From NCBI RefSeq assembly GCF_009363435.1, contig NZ_CP045354.1, positions 1,454,501 to 1,518,500 of the forward strand: 64,000 bases of DNA, read 5' to 3'. Below are positions 52,333-61,347 of this stretch, piece after piece. Numbering within the stretch: position 1 is the stretch's first letter; every line of letters begins with the position of its first letter. This DNA is from Labrenzia sp. THAF82. Lineage in GTDB: Bacteria; Pseudomonadota; Alphaproteobacteria; Rhizobiales; Stappiaceae. The notes under the pieces were generated by a model. That model searched no databases. It had not been told where the DNA came from and saw only the letters and a list, made by a program, of their open reading frames with translations. The translations under genes were made by a program, and so were the position numbers.

Positions 52333-53361
52333 TCAGGACTGAAGGCCTACGTCGAGCATACTAGCCGACTTGCGCCAGGCATCCGGGGTCATGCCGGTCG
52401 CGCGCAGGAATTCGCGATTGAAATTCGATTTGGTTGAAAATCCGGATCTGAACATTGCTTCCGTCACAGTGAGGTTGTCCTGACGCAGCAACCGGCAGAC
52501 TTCGTTGATGCGGAAGTCGTTGACATAGCGCGAGACGTTCTTGCCACGGACCCTGTTGATCGCCTGCGAAACCTGACGGGAGCGCAGGCCTGCCGATCGG
52601 GCAAGCCTGGACAGGTTCAGGTTTTCATCGCGGTAGAGGCGCTTCTCACGCATCATTGTGTCGATACGAGAAACAATCTCCGCATCAGCATCTGTGGGTG
52701 CCGGTGTGGACTTTTCAACGTCTTCATCTGGAAGTGTCTGCGTTTTGCCCGCGGCAAGGGCAGCCAATCCGATAATGAGCAAACCGATGATATTGGCGTT
52801 GCTGACCAGCATGGCGGCATTTGAACCGCCGGAACGCTCGAAATCCAACAGGATGAGCAAGTCAAAGCCCGCTGATGCCAACAGGCAGGCTGCTGCCCAC
52901 CAGACCGCCCGATTGGCAAGGGCGGCGCTGTCAAGTCTGGCCAGTTCCAGACCGTCCGGTCCGGTCCGGGCCAAAATCGCCAAGGCAAGCGCGTAAGCAA
53001 GAACGAGAAAGAGCAGAAAGCTGTCGATGAATTGGGGAGCAAACAACAGCAAGCAGACTGCGACGAAGGCTGCCAGGGGCACAGATGCAAGACGCATTGC
53101 ACCTGGTTTCAGTCGATCGCGTAGACTGCGAAAACTCTCATAAGTGAGTGGTGGCAGTATTGCTGCCAGAATGGGCTGTACGAAACGAAGCGCGTCTAGC
53201 TGATAACCCCAGCGCAGTCCCAGAACGATCGATTGCAGGCAGCACAAGGCGATGAGCAACAGGAATGCACGCGTTGTTGCGTGATCGTTACTTCGGCGAA
53301 GCATCACAAACACAAGCGCAAGCAACAGCGCATTCACAAAAGGCAGGGGGACGAACAGCAC
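52333..53361 (-). CDS. AraC-family regulator with membrane-spanning N-terminus
   Basis: 342 residues. Residues 1-215 contain about seven hydrophobic segments (for example LPFVNALLLALVFVML and ANIIGLLIIGLAALAAG). A linker of about 30 residues leads to a C-terminal AraC helix-turn-helix (NLSRLARSAGLRSRQVSQAIN, MFRSGFSTKSNFNREF). This is a membrane-anchored regulator, able to sense an envelope or lipid signal directly. It starts with GTG. The secreted hydrolase gene is divergent from it, separated by 134 bases, and is a plausible target. Confidence 0.85.
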   Translation of the reverse strand: MLFVPLPFVNALLLALVFVMLRRSNDHATTRAFLLLIALCCLQSIVLGLRWGYQLDALRFVQPILAAILPPLTYESFRSLRDRLKPGAMRLASVPLAAFVAVCLLLFAPQFIDSFLLFLVLAYALALAILARTGPDGLELARLDSAALANRAVWWAAACLLASAGFDLLILLDFERSGGSNAAMLVSNANIIGLLIIGLAALAAGKTQTLPDEDVEKSTPAPTDADAEIVSRIDTMMREKRLYRDENLNLSRLARSAGLRSRQVSQAINRVRGKNVSRYVNDFRINEVCRLLRQDNLTVTEAMFRSGFSTKSNFNREFLRATGMTPDAWRKSASMLDVGLQS

Positions 53362-53495
53362 AGCGGATCACCGAAGAAGCGGTAGCGTGGGTCCTTTTTC
53401 ACGATTTCGGAATGACTGAATCGCGAAACAGGACGATTTTGCGATCCTACTTAGCAAGTGTGAAGCCATTGATCCAATGAACTGTGAGGCCGATC

Positions 53496-54569
53496 ATGCG
53501 ACTTCTTTCACTTGTCTTTTCCCTGGCGTTGACGACCACATTGAGCGCGGCTGGAGCCACTCCGGAGGGTGTTGGTTTCAAGGAAATTCGAATTCACTCC
53601 GAGGCGCGAAACAAGGACCTTGCCGTTTTCGTCTGGTACCCTGCAGTTGCCGGTGGAGAGGCCGTACCGGTCGGCGAAGACAGGATCTTCGAAGGAACCC
53701 CGGCATTTGCCGATGCACCGGTTGCTGGTGGCGACCATCCGATAATCCTGCTGTCCCACGGCTCTGGCGCGACAGTCCAAAAAATGGCTTGGATCGCGAC
53801 CGCACTTGCCGATGCAGGGTTCGTTGTTGCCGGGCCCAATCATCCGGGAACGACCAGTGGTGATTCCACGCCGGAGGATACGCCAAAACTTTGGGAGCGT
53901 ACTGACGATCTCTCCACGGTATTGAGCGCTCTGCTCGCCGAACCGAAATTCCGGTCCGTCATTGATCCTGACAAAATCGGCGCCCTCGGATTTTCCCTCG
54001 GTGGTGCCGCGGTTCTGCAGCTGGCTGGCGCAAGAGCGCGGCTTGACGATTATGTCCGCTATTGCGACACCTATCCTGACATGCCGGATTGCCGCTGGTT
54101 CGCCGGGGGAAGGGCATATGTCGACCAGACAGAGGTTCAGGTCGAAGCATATGACTTGCGGAATGTCGACCAGGCGCGTTTTGAGCAGTCAAATCTTGAT
54201 ACCAGGCTTCAAACAGTGGTTGCCGTAGACCCCGCCCTGGCCACCGCATTTGACCTTGAAAGTCTTGAAGAGGTTCGGTCGGCGCTTCACTTTGTCAATC
54301 TTGGTGCGCACGAAACCGTTCCGATTGCCGTCAGATCTGACACATTGGCCTCAAGCATTTCCCACGGCTCGCTCACCAATATCGAGAACGCAGTCCATTT
54401 CAGTTTTCTTCCTGTCTGCAGACAAGGTGCCAAAGCCTTCATGAAGGCGATTGGCGAAGCTGACCCATTGTGCTCAGACGAAGGGAGCCGCTCACGCGCT
54501 GCGCTTCACGAGGAGCTTGAGCAAACAATCGTGGACCTCTTTCGAAGCAGTTTTTCTAAGGTCAAGTGA
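53496..54569 (+). CDS. Secreted alpha/beta hydrolase (dienelactone-hydrolase-like)
   Basis: About 357 residues with a signal peptide (residues 1-22, ending LSAAG). The alpha/beta-hydrolase fold shows HGSGATVQK as the oxyanion loop and GFSLGG as the nucleophile elbow. The catalytic histidine is probably in ENAVHFSF. Four cysteines after the nucleophile (YCDTYPDMPDC and two later) suggest disulfides in the periplasm. Probably an esterase; relatives include platelet-activating-factor acetylhydrolase-like enzymes. A GTG 12 bases upstream could also start the protein. Confidence 0.8.
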   Translation: MRLLSLVFSLALTTTLSAAGATPEGVGFKEIRIHSEARNKDLAVFVWYPAVAGGEAVPVGEDRIFEGTPAFADAPVAGGDHPIILLSHGSGATVQKMAWIATALADAGFVVAGPNHPGTTSGDSTPEDTPKLWERTDDLSTVLSALLAEPKFRSVIDPDKIGALGFSLGGAAVLQLAGARARLDDYVRYCDTYPDMPDCRWFAGGRAYVDQTEVQVEAYDLRNVDQARFEQSNLDTRLQTVVAVDPALATAFDLESLEEVRSALHFVNLGAHETVPIAVRSDTLASSISHGSLTNIENAVHFSFLPVCRQGAKAFMKAIGEADPLCSDEGSRSRAALHEELEQTIVDLFRSSFSKVK

Positions 54570-54597
54570 GGCCGGTCGACGAGCTTTTCAGATGATT

Positions 54598-55137
54598 TCA
54601 GATCCGCAAGTCGGAAAGTTTTGCAGGGCCAGTTATCTCTCTGACAAGACCCGATTTCACATCATAAAGCAGCGCGGACACGACTAGTGTCCCCGGAATT
54701 TCGGGAGCATCCCGCAGTCGGGCGATGTCGGTCTTCAGGTCCGTTGGCTGGTCAGTGATAGCATAGCTCGAAACGTCGATGCCGAGTTTGTCTTTCAAGG
54801 CGTCCTGAAAGTCGGGGTTGGCAAAGTTCTGAGCACCGCATTGCGTATGCTGCATCAAGACGACATTGAAAGCTGGCGTATCGTCTTGTGTGAGTTTGGC
54901 CACCATCATGGACAGCGTTGCGATCTCTTCGATTACGGATCGCGTGACCCGTCCGCCATTGTTCCGCAGAACGACTGCATCACCGAGTTCCAGGCCGAGC
55001 ACATGAGCAGGATCAACGCGTGCGTCGATACAGGTCAGGACCAGAGTGTTGAGTTTCGGAAGAACGGGCAATTCCGAAGCTGCGAAGTCTTCGGCGAACA
55101 GACGATTGCGTTCATAAAGAACGGAAATCTCAGACAT
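54598..55137 (-). CDS. Beta-class carbonic anhydrase
   Basis: 179 residues. Zinc ligands are visible: Cys and Asp in TCIDARVDP, and His and Cys in MQHTQCGA. The Asp-Arg dyad is CxDAR instead of the usual CxDSR, a variant known from some bacterial and mycobacterial enzymes. It interconverts CO2 and bicarbonate in the cytoplasm. AAAGGAAA precedes the start; a longer frame with 12 more codons lacks a good site. It lies just downstream of the NmrA-like gene in the same direction. Confidence 0.85.
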   Translation of the reverse strand: MSEISVLYERNRLFAEDFAASELPVLPKLNTLVLTCIDARVDPAHVLGLELGDAVVLRNNGGRVTRSVIEEIATLSMMVAKLTQDDTPAFNVVLMQHTQCGAQNFANPDFQDALKDKLGIDVSSYAITDQPTDLKTDIARLRDAPEIPGTLVVSALLYDVKSGLVREITGPAKLSDLRI

Positions 55138-55162
55138 GGTGTTTCCTTTGTTCGTCTGGCTG

Positions 55163-56269
55163 TCAGGCAACACGTGCCTGGTTTGCTATTTTCTGTTGGG
55201 CAGCGTGGGTTTGGAGCCACTCCGGCGTGTCCTGGCTGAACCTGGGTGTTGCGATCTGCACATAGTCGCGGGCTGACTGAATGCGATTGAGGTCAAGAGC
55301 CGGGGTCAGTGCAATTTTCAGAAATCCTGCCATTGCGCGTGCGGTGCCGCTCACGCTTCGCCGTAGCTCAGGGCGGGATGCGACCAGCCGCCGGGCAATG
55401 CTTTCAAACTGTTCTGGATCTCGGCCCCCAACCAGCTGCACATCATTGGTCGGTGCGTTCACAGCGAAACTGCCGCGTCGATATTCTTCAGCATAAATTG
55501 CCAGTTGGGAGACGGCCGCCTCCGAATAGTTGGAAGGCGGTAAAGCCCGTAGCGCCTTGGTCATCATCTTTTCGGAAATGTTTTTGTAGGTAACCCGACG
55601 CCCAAGGGCTTTGCCCATGGCGAGCGCAATTTCGTCCGGGGACAGGAGTGCAGGACCTGTGGGGCGATAGGATTTGCCTGCATGGGTTTCAGGGTCGGCA
55701 AGGGAGCCGACAACAACGCTGGCAATGTCTTCATTCGATGGTGCTGCGTTCTTCTTCTTTCCACCTTCGCCAAGTGGCATGGTGAAGACGCCAAGGTGAG
55801 CAGCCATGTTGATGACCATCAGATAGTTGTCTGCGAACCAACCCGGATTAATGGATGTCACACTGGTGCTCCCGAGCAGGCGCACCAGCGCATCGGACAG
55901 GTAGACCTCTCTTGTGAAGAGGGATGGGTGATCAACCGATGTCAGCCACTGACCAAGCGTGACGACGTGTTCGAGCTTTGCCTCATTGGCACCCACCGTA
56001 AAGACCGCATTGAAATGCAGACCGTTAGGCGCTGTCGGTGCGCATTGATAGGCTCGGTTAACGCCCTCCATGGCGGTTCGCATGTCTGAAAGGGCATACT
56101 GGTTGCCGACGAATATTTCCGCGCCTGCGCGTTCCAGCATTTCAGCACGCCCGTCGCGTTTTCTTAAAAGGGCGCGGACCGGAAATCCCTTTTCAAGCAG
56201 CTGCAAGGTGACAGGCAGTCCGGTTTTTCCTCCTGCGCTTGTGACGAGGATCTTGGGTTTGAGGGGCAT
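55163..56269 (-). CDS. NmrA-like NAD(P)-binding protein
   Basis: About 368 residues. The Rossmann motif is ILVTSAGGKTGLPV, followed by VRALLRKRDGRAEML and GAEIFVGN, typical of NmrA-like or SDR-a5 proteins that bind NAD(P) and sense redox state or reduce quinones. The C-terminal 90 residues extend beyond the usual length of about 290. It is divergent from a TetR regulator with two operator-like repeats between them, so it is probably the main target of that repressor. Confidence 0.8.
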   Translation of the reverse strand: MPLKPKILVTSAGGKTGLPVTLQLLEKGFPVRALLRKRDGRAEMLERAGAEIFVGNQYALSDMRTAMEGVNRAYQCAPTAPNGLHFNAVFTVGANEAKLEHVVTLGQWLTSVDHPSLFTREVYLSDALVRLLGSTSVTSINPGWFADNYLMVINMAAHLGVFTMPLGEGGKKKNAAPSNEDIASVVVGSLADPETHAGKSYRPTGPALLSPDEIALAMGKALGRRVTYKNISEKMMTKALRALPPSNYSEAAVSQLAIYAEEYRRGSFAVNAPTNDVQLVGGRDPEQFESIARRLVASRPELRRSVSGTARAMAGFLKIALTPALDLNRIQSARDYVQIATPRFSQDTPEWLQTHAAQQKIANQARVA

Positions 56270-56280
56270 GGGCAACCTTT

Positions 56281-56326
56281 TAGATGATAGTTGTAATCTA
56301 TAAATATAGATGATAACTAAAATCTA
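56281..56326. promoter_or_regulatory. Twin TetR-type operators
   Basis: Two 20-base repeats of the form TAGAT-N10-ATCTA lie at 56281-56300 and 56307-56326, 26 bases apart start to start. They share TAGATGATA at the left end. The second half of the first and first half of the second form a further palindrome, ATCTATA-AA-TATAGAT, at 56296-56311. They sit between the divergent NmrA-like and TetR genes. Confidence 0.8.
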
Positions 56327-56356
56327 AATTGTCAAGCCCAGGAAAGAACTGCCCTC

Positions 56357-56932
56357 ATGCCGAGAATGACAGAAGCCGAAAAGCGCAAATCTCACAAAAG
56401 GATATTGGATGCGGCGGCATATCTGTTTCGCGAACAAGGAACGGAAACCACGAGTGTCGCCGACGTGATGAAGGCAGCTGGTCTCACGCATGGCGGTTTT
56501 TACAGGCACTTCAGCTCAAAGGATGAACTTGTCGCGGCAGCTTTCAAAAACGCGGTCGACAATGTGCTCGCGGAGATGGAAAGTGCGTCGTCAAAGGCCC
56601 AGCTTCAGGCGACGCGGGACAGCTACATTGAGACTTACCTGTCACGATGCCACGTCAAGAACCGTGGTGAAGGTTGCCCGCTGGCAGCGCTGGCAGGGGA
56701 TTTGTCGCGGGGAGCGAGTGATGCGCGGCACGAAGGGTTTAACGCTGTAGAACGTGTTGCAGCTCTGTTGAAGGAAGGTGAGGATCAGTCTGAGGGCATT
56801 GCCATGCTTGCTCTCATGCTTGGGACAGTGACCCTTGCACGTCTTGCCGACACCGATGCTTCCGCTGACGCGATCCTGGCTGCCGGTTCAAAGGGTGTCG
56901 ATATTTTTCGGTCAAGCTGGCCGGCTAATTGA
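56357..56932 (+). CDS. TetR/AcrR-family repressor
   Basis: 191 residues. The N-terminal helix-turn-helix is complete (RILDAAAYLFREQGTETTSV, VMKAAGLTHGGFYRHFSSKDEL). A TetR_C-like effector domain contains RGEGCPLAALAGDLSRG; the GCP cysteine is typical of a subfamily tied to reactive electrophiles or thiol chemistry. It likely represses itself and the divergent NmrA-like gene through the twin operators. Confidence 0.9.
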   Translation: MPRMTEAEKRKSHKRILDAAAYLFREQGTETTSVADVMKAAGLTHGGFYRHFSSKDELVAAAFKNAVDNVLAEMESASSKAQLQATRDSYIETYLSRCHVKNRGEGCPLAALAGDLSRGASDARHEGFNAVERVAALLKEGEDQSEGIAMLALMLGTVTLARLADTDASADAILAAGSKGVDIFRSSWPAN

Positions 56933-57022
56933 AAACCTCCGGCAATTGCAGAGCCCAAAAAAGAAGCAGGCGCGCCCGAAGGCACGCCCGAAGCTTCTGG
57001 AGATTGTCAGAGTTTAGCTTTG

Positions 57023-57535
57023 TCAGCGGTTCTGCTGACCTTCGACCAGCTTGAGCATGGCAACCATGACGATGCCATAAAGCACGTGGCCGATCAGCGC
57101 GACCCAGACGATGCCGCTGAAGTTCAGGAAGAACGGCAATCCTGCGAGCGATGTGATGCCGCCAATCGCAAACACCCAAAGGCCGAAACCGTAAATCGCG
57201 GACGGAACGAACCAGTGTGTATCTCCGACAACGCGCTGCCAAAGCGGTGCGAAAATGAACATCCAGCCAATCGGGTAACCAATCAGGCCGACAATGTAAA
57301 AATGCACAAAGTAGCCAGCAAAAGCGGTATTGGGCAGACCGAGACTACCAAGAAGGCTTTGCGCCAGACCATGGGGTGACAGCTTTGCAAACCCAAGGGC
57401 AGGGCTGATCACCTGGCCCCAAAGGTCAAAGGCTACAGTTGCAAAAAAGCCAGTAATGAACATCAGGCCGAGTGTGTTGAAATTGATTGCCGGCAAGGAT
57501 GCTGACAGGTTCCTTTCTGAAGTGATGGTCGTCAT
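57023..57535 (-). CDS. Uncharacterised integral membrane protein
   Basis: About 170 residues with four or five hydrophobic helices, for example LGLMFITGFFATVAFDLW, YIVGLIGYPIGWMFIF and FSGIVWVALIGHVLYGIVMV. I do not recognise the family. The chosen ATG has GAGAACG upstream; a longer frame with 22 more codons lacks a membrane-protein-like start. It is convergent with the TetR gene and divergent from the PhzF-like gene, so no operon context helps. Confidence 0.65.
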   Translation of the reverse strand: MTTITSERNLSASLPAINFNTLGLMFITGFFATVAFDLWGQVISPALGFAKLSPHGLAQSLLGSLGLPNTAFAGYFVHFYIVGLIGYPIGWMFIFAPLWQRVVGDTHWFVPSAIYGFGLWVFAIGGITSLAGLPFFLNFSGIVWVALIGHVLYGIVMVAMLKLVEGQQNR

Positions 57536-57767
57536 GTTGCGTTCTCTTTCCAGACTGTGAATTTCGGTGCACTCGTTACTTGGGAATGCTGCCGGTAACA
57601 TTGAAATAAAATAGAACGCCTGTTCCGTGACGAGTTTGTGAGTGGAAGTTTACCTGCGGATATCCGGTTCAATTTCGTCAGAGCAGTTGACCGGGTTGGG
57701 ATTTCACCTCAACGCTGATGATGCACATATTTTCAAAGCCAAACCTGTAGCCCGGAAGTTTTGGTTC

Positions 57768-58646
57768 ATGGACAAGCTGCCCGTCCGTCTATATGCCGCC
57801 TTCGCCGCCGATGAGCGGGGAGGAAATATCGGGGCAGTGGTATTTGAAGACGGGCCGCTTTGGCCCGATGCCCGCCAGAGAATTGCAAGTGACCTGGGTG
57901 CTCCCACGACCGGATTTGTACGCAAGGTTTCAGACAAAGAGTTTCAGACCAGGTTTCATTCCAAATGGTCGGAAATGGATATGTGCGGACATGTGACGCT
58001 CGCAGTTTTTGCGGCCCTGCGCGATGATAAAAGGATAGAGCCTGACACCTACATTCAACAGACTTCGGCAGGTGGTATTGTTGTCGACGTCGCCTCAGAC
58101 GGCTTCGTAACGATGCGTCAGCCATTGCCGAAATTTGATCTGTGCGAAGTTGGCTCAGGCGACCTTGCTGCAAATTTGGGTCTGGAAGCTGACGCACTCA
58201 AACGTGTTTCCACCGCGTCGACCGCGCTGCGTCATGTCTTTGTGCAACTTGAAGACCTGGAAACCCTTGCAAGCATTCGCCCCGACGACGCCGCGCTGCG
58301 TGGCTTTTGCCGGGATTTTGCCATCGACACTATCGGGGTTTGGTGCTCCACCTATAAGGGACTTGGGAAGACAAAACTTCGCTTGAGAGACCTTTGCCAT
58401 GGGGTCGGAGATCCGGAGGAAGCAGCCAGCGGCACGACAAACAGTGCTCTTGCTTGTGAACTGGTGCGCTCCAGGTACCTGACACCAGGGGCATCTGGTC
58501 AAGCAGTTGTCGTTGCAGAACAAGGTGTTGAAATGGGGAGGCCGAGCATTGTCCGCACAGTGCTGAACACTTCAAACGGTGAGATTACCGATGTCAGTGT
58601 TGGAGGCTATGCAGCGCTGCGAATGACCGGTGACGTCGTCCTTTGA
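57768..58646 (+). CDS. PhzF-family isomerase/epimerase-like protein
   Basis: About 292 residues, the usual PhzF length. The N-terminus reads LYAAFAADERGGNIGAVVF; the MDMCGHVTLAVFAAL block corresponds to the family CGHAT motif; and VGDPEEAASGTTNSALACEL is the conserved C-terminal region with the catalytic-type acidic residue. PhzF enzymes isomerise small acids, but most members have unknown substrates. The frame is open 42 codons upstream to a GTG; the ATG fits the family start better. Confidence 0.8.
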   Translation: MDKLPVRLYAAFAADERGGNIGAVVFEDGPLWPDARQRIASDLGAPTTGFVRKVSDKEFQTRFHSKWSEMDMCGHVTLAVFAALRDDKRIEPDTYIQQTSAGGIVVDVASDGFVTMRQPLPKFDLCEVGSGDLAANLGLEADALKRVSTASTALRHVFVQLEDLETLASIRPDDAALRGFCRDFAIDTIGVWCSTYKGLGKTKLRLRDLCHGVGDPEEAASGTTNSALACELVRSRYLTPGASGQAVVVAEQGVEMGRPSIVRTVLNTSNGEITDVSVGGYAALRMTGDVVL

Positions 58647-58662
58647 CAGGGGTTTGTCAAAG
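58641..58662 (+). terminator. Possible terminator after the PhzF-like gene
   Basis: CTTTGACA and TGTCAAAG form an eight-base stem with a six-base loop that overlaps the stop codon. Only a short T-run (TCTTT) follows some bases later, so termination is likely but not certain. Confidence 0.5.
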
Positions 58663-58833
58663 CAGTCTTTAAAGGCCCACAAAGGCAATTTTTCCTCTTC
58701 GTGGACCTTTCAAGTTGCAGCTTCAGACGCAGTTGCTTCAGAGCCGGTTCTTTGGTGCGGTCGTCGCCGATCTGCTTGGCCAGAACTTCCTTCAGCGCAC
58801 CTTATCCGGCTCTGCTATCGGCAGTTTATGGCT

Positions 58834-59910
58834 TCATAGGACGGTGAGTTCCGATCCATCAACGACACGCTTGTCCTTTAGCTCCGGGTGAAGCGTTTTG
58901 CCGAGAATATGAGTGTCCTTACCGATCACGTGCTGGCTCGAACCCACAATGAGCGGATCTGGTTCGCCAACGATCCGTCTGTCCTTGTCCGGATAGGGAA
59001 GCGAATTCAGAAAGTGCTCCATGCAGTTGAGCCTTGCGCGTTTCTTGTCATCGGATTTGACGATGGACCACGGCGCATCAGCAGTGTCTGTGTAGAAGAA
59101 CATTGCCTCTTTTGCTTCCGTGTAGTCGTCCCATTTGTCGAGGGACGCCATGTCGATCGGCGACAGTTTCCATTGTTTCAGCGGGTCGGTCTTCCGCTGG
59201 TTGAAGCGGCGACGCTGTTCGGTCTGGGTCACGGAGAACCAGTATTTGTAGAGAAGAATACCGTCACGGACGAACATGCGCTCTATTTCCGGGCATTGGC
59301 GCATGAATTCCAGATACTGAGACGGGGAGCAAAATCCCATCACTCTTTCGACGCCGGCGCGGTTGTACCAGGACCTGTCGAACAAGATCATCTGACCGGC
59401 CGTCGGCAGGTGCTCGATGTAGCGCTGGAAATACCACTGACTCATTTCACTTTCAGTTGGCTTTTGCAGAGCGACAACACTTGCACCACGCGGGTTCAGG
59501 TGTTCGGTAAAGCGCTTGATCGTGCCTCCCTTGCCCGCGGCATCGCGGCCTTCGAACAAGATCACCACGCGTTGACCTGTTTCCTGGATCCATTTCTGCG
59601 CCTTCAAAAGCTCAGCCTGGAGTTTCGCCTTGCGCTTCTCATAGGCGGCCCGCCGCATCTTTGTGGCATAGGGGTATTCCCCTGTTTCAAAGACGTGAGA
59701 GATCGCCTCGGAGTTATGACGCATTTCAGCAAGGTGATGACGTAGGGCCGAGCCGGTAGACGTGGCTTTGGAATTGGCTGCGGGTTGTGTGCTTGGAGAG
59801 ACTGGAGGCTGGCGCGGTTTGCTTTTGCTTGCTGCCTTTGTGGCGGTAGGTTTGGCGGGTTGTGCAGCGCCGTTTTTTGGGGTGGTTTTCTTTGTCTGCG
59901 TATCTGTCAC
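58834..59910 (-). CDS. ppk2: Polyphosphate kinase 2
   Basis: About 358 residues. Nucleotide-binding motifs are EGRDAAGKGGTIKRF (Walker A) and FDRSWYNRAGVERVMGF (Walker B and lid). PPK2 enzymes use polyphosphate to make GTP or ATP from the diphosphates. The first 60 residues are rich in Lys, Thr, Pro and Ser (for example KKTTPKNG) and look disordered, perhaps binding polyphosphate. The GTG start has GAGGAG upstream; a longer frame begins 51 bases earlier. It stands alone. Confidence 0.9.
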   Translation of the reverse strand: MTDTQTKKTTPKNGAAQPAKPTATKAASKSKPRQPPVSPSTQPAANSKATSTGSALRHHLAEMRHNSEAISHVFETGEYPYATKMRRAAYEKRKAKLQAELLKAQKWIQETGQRVVILFEGRDAAGKGGTIKRFTEHLNPRGASVVALQKPTESEMSQWYFQRYIEHLPTAGQMILFDRSWYNRAGVERVMGFCSPSQYLEFMRQCPEIERMFVRDGILLYKYWFSVTQTEQRRRFNQRKTDPLKQWKLSPIDMASLDKWDDYTEAKEAMFFYTDTADAPWSIVKSDDKKRARLNCMEHFLNSLPYPDKDRRIVGEPDPLIVGSSQHVIGKDTHILGKTLHPELKDKRVVDGSELTVL

Positions 59911-60165
59911 GTGTGTCTCCTCATCTGAATGGCGAGGTGGTAACACGGAAGATCGCAACAAGCATTGATGCCAATCAACTCAGAAGTGACGCAGTGCTTG
60001 CCAATTCGTATTAGGTAAATTTCTTTTTGAATTAAGTTTTTGTTTAGAATTTACTAGGGGGATGTTTGTCGCGCTCGGGCTGTGGGTCCTAGCGCGGAAC
60101 ACTCTTGCCACGTCTGAATTTCACTACGAAACAGATATTCCAGACCGGTTTTGTTTGGCCCGGGC

Positions 60166-60642
60166 TTATTCCATATCTCCGTGCATGGCGACCATATCCA
60201 GTTCTGCAGCGGGGGCTTCAATGGTTCGAAAGCTCTCTCTGACACCGCCGTCTGTCAGCTCTCGCTGCACTGCAATGAGTGTGTTTTCAGGATGCTCTTC
60301 ACAGAGTTCAGCCATATAGGTCAGCTCTTCTGTCGCCACGCCTCTTGCTGCCTCTACGGAAGGGGCCCCATAAACATCGACAAAATGCTGGGCCAGCCCG
60401 TCAGCGAGACTGGCGAACTCAGTGTCTTCAATAGGCGTGATGGCCACAAAGGTGACCCGTCCGAAGGTTTCCAGACCGAGCCAGCCATTTGAAAACGCCT
60501 GACGAGCTTTGCCGGACAGGTCAGCTTCGGTCCAGTCTGAAAATTCAAACCCTCCCGACAGACACCATTCACCTGTTCGTGCGGGTGAAAAGAAAACATT
60601 GCGGTCACTGTCATCGAGATGAATGGCACGGGCAAGTTTCAT
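60166..60642 (-). CDS. DUF6505-family protein
   Basis: 158 residues, cytoplasmic, no membrane segment. I believe it belongs to DUF6505, seen next to biotin/lipoate-ligase-like and Mrp genes in alphaproteobacteria. Visible features are SPARTGEWCLSGGFEF near the N-terminus and a C-terminal AELDMVAMHGDME. It starts three bases after the ligase-like gene, so the two are co-translated. The function is unknown; the acidic, compact form suggests a partner protein. Confidence 0.65.
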   Translation of the reverse strand: MKLARAIHLDDSDRNVFFSPARTGEWCLSGGFEFSDWTEADLSGKARQAFSNGWLGLETFGRVTFVAITPIEDTEFASLADGLAQHFVDVYGAPSVEAARGVATEELTYMAELCEEHPENTLIAVQRELTDGGVRESFRTIEAPAAELDMVAMHGDME

Positions 60643-60645
60643 GGT

Positions 60646-61347
60646 TCAGGTCTCCAGCCGACTTGAGAGCGGGATCAGTTTTGTGTCCTCATCGACGCGA
60701 AGCAGCAAACCGAAATGTTCGTCGACGCCGACAAATGTTCCGGATTGGCCATCGACGTCGATCTGCTCGCCCATATTCTGTGCAAGGGCACGCCAATCGG
60801 TGTGAACCGGCCGTGGACCATCTTCCAGCCAACGATTGATCCAGTAAAGCGTATGGCGAACCCAGGCCTCCAGCAGATCGGTCGCAGTGATTTCCGCGCA
60901 GCCTTCTTCCGTCAGATACGTCCTGTCGGGCGCTTCTCCCGGGTTCCCGTCGGAACTCGACATGTTGAGTTCCAGTCCGACAACAAGCCAGTCGGGTTCT
61001 TCGGTTGGCTGTGTCGTGGACGCCTTGACCCGGAATCGCCCGCATATGGCGCCATTCACCCTGATGCCGCCATCCCATTGCAGGTGAACGGCGACCTCCG
61101 GGGGTGCCAGTGCTCCAAGGGCTGCCTGAAGTCCGAGGCCGCAAACCGGCAGTGCAGTCATGGCCGGCTCCAGCGGCATTTCAGGCGTGAAGATCAGACT
61201 TGCCTTAAAGACATTGCCGGAGAGGTTGTAAACAACAGTTCCTGCATCGGTGCCGGCAACGGCCAGGGCAGTTGCGCGTTCAAAGGGATCGATAGCACCC
61301 GGAACGGCCTCGCCCTGAAACAAGGGGGGCAGCTGAACTTCGCTCAC
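60646..61347 (-). CDS. Biotin/lipoate-protein-ligase-like protein (with DUF4444-type C-terminus)
   Basis: 233 residues resembling the LplA/BirA catalytic fold (VHLQWDGGIRVNGAICGRF fits the substrate-binding strand). The classical BirA ATP motif GRGRxG is not seen, so it may not be a true biotin ligase. The C-terminal 60 residues (GTFVGVDEHFGLLLRVDE) are the small SH3-like domain. It overlaps the Mrp gene by four bases. The context with iron-sulfur assembly and heme proteins suggests a role in cofactor attachment to a redox enzyme. Confidence 0.72.
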   Translation of the reverse strand: MSEVQLPPLFQGEAVPGAIDPFERATALAVAGTDAGTVVYNLSGNVFKASLIFTPEMPLEPAMTALPVCGLGLQAALGALAPPEVAVHLQWDGGIRVNGAICGRFRVKASTTQPTEEPDWLVVGLELNMSSSDGNPGEAPDRTYLTEEGCAEITATDLLEAWVRHTLYWINRWLEDGPRPVHTDWRALAQNMGEQIDVDGQSGTFVGVDEHFGLLLRVDEDTKLIPLSSRLET

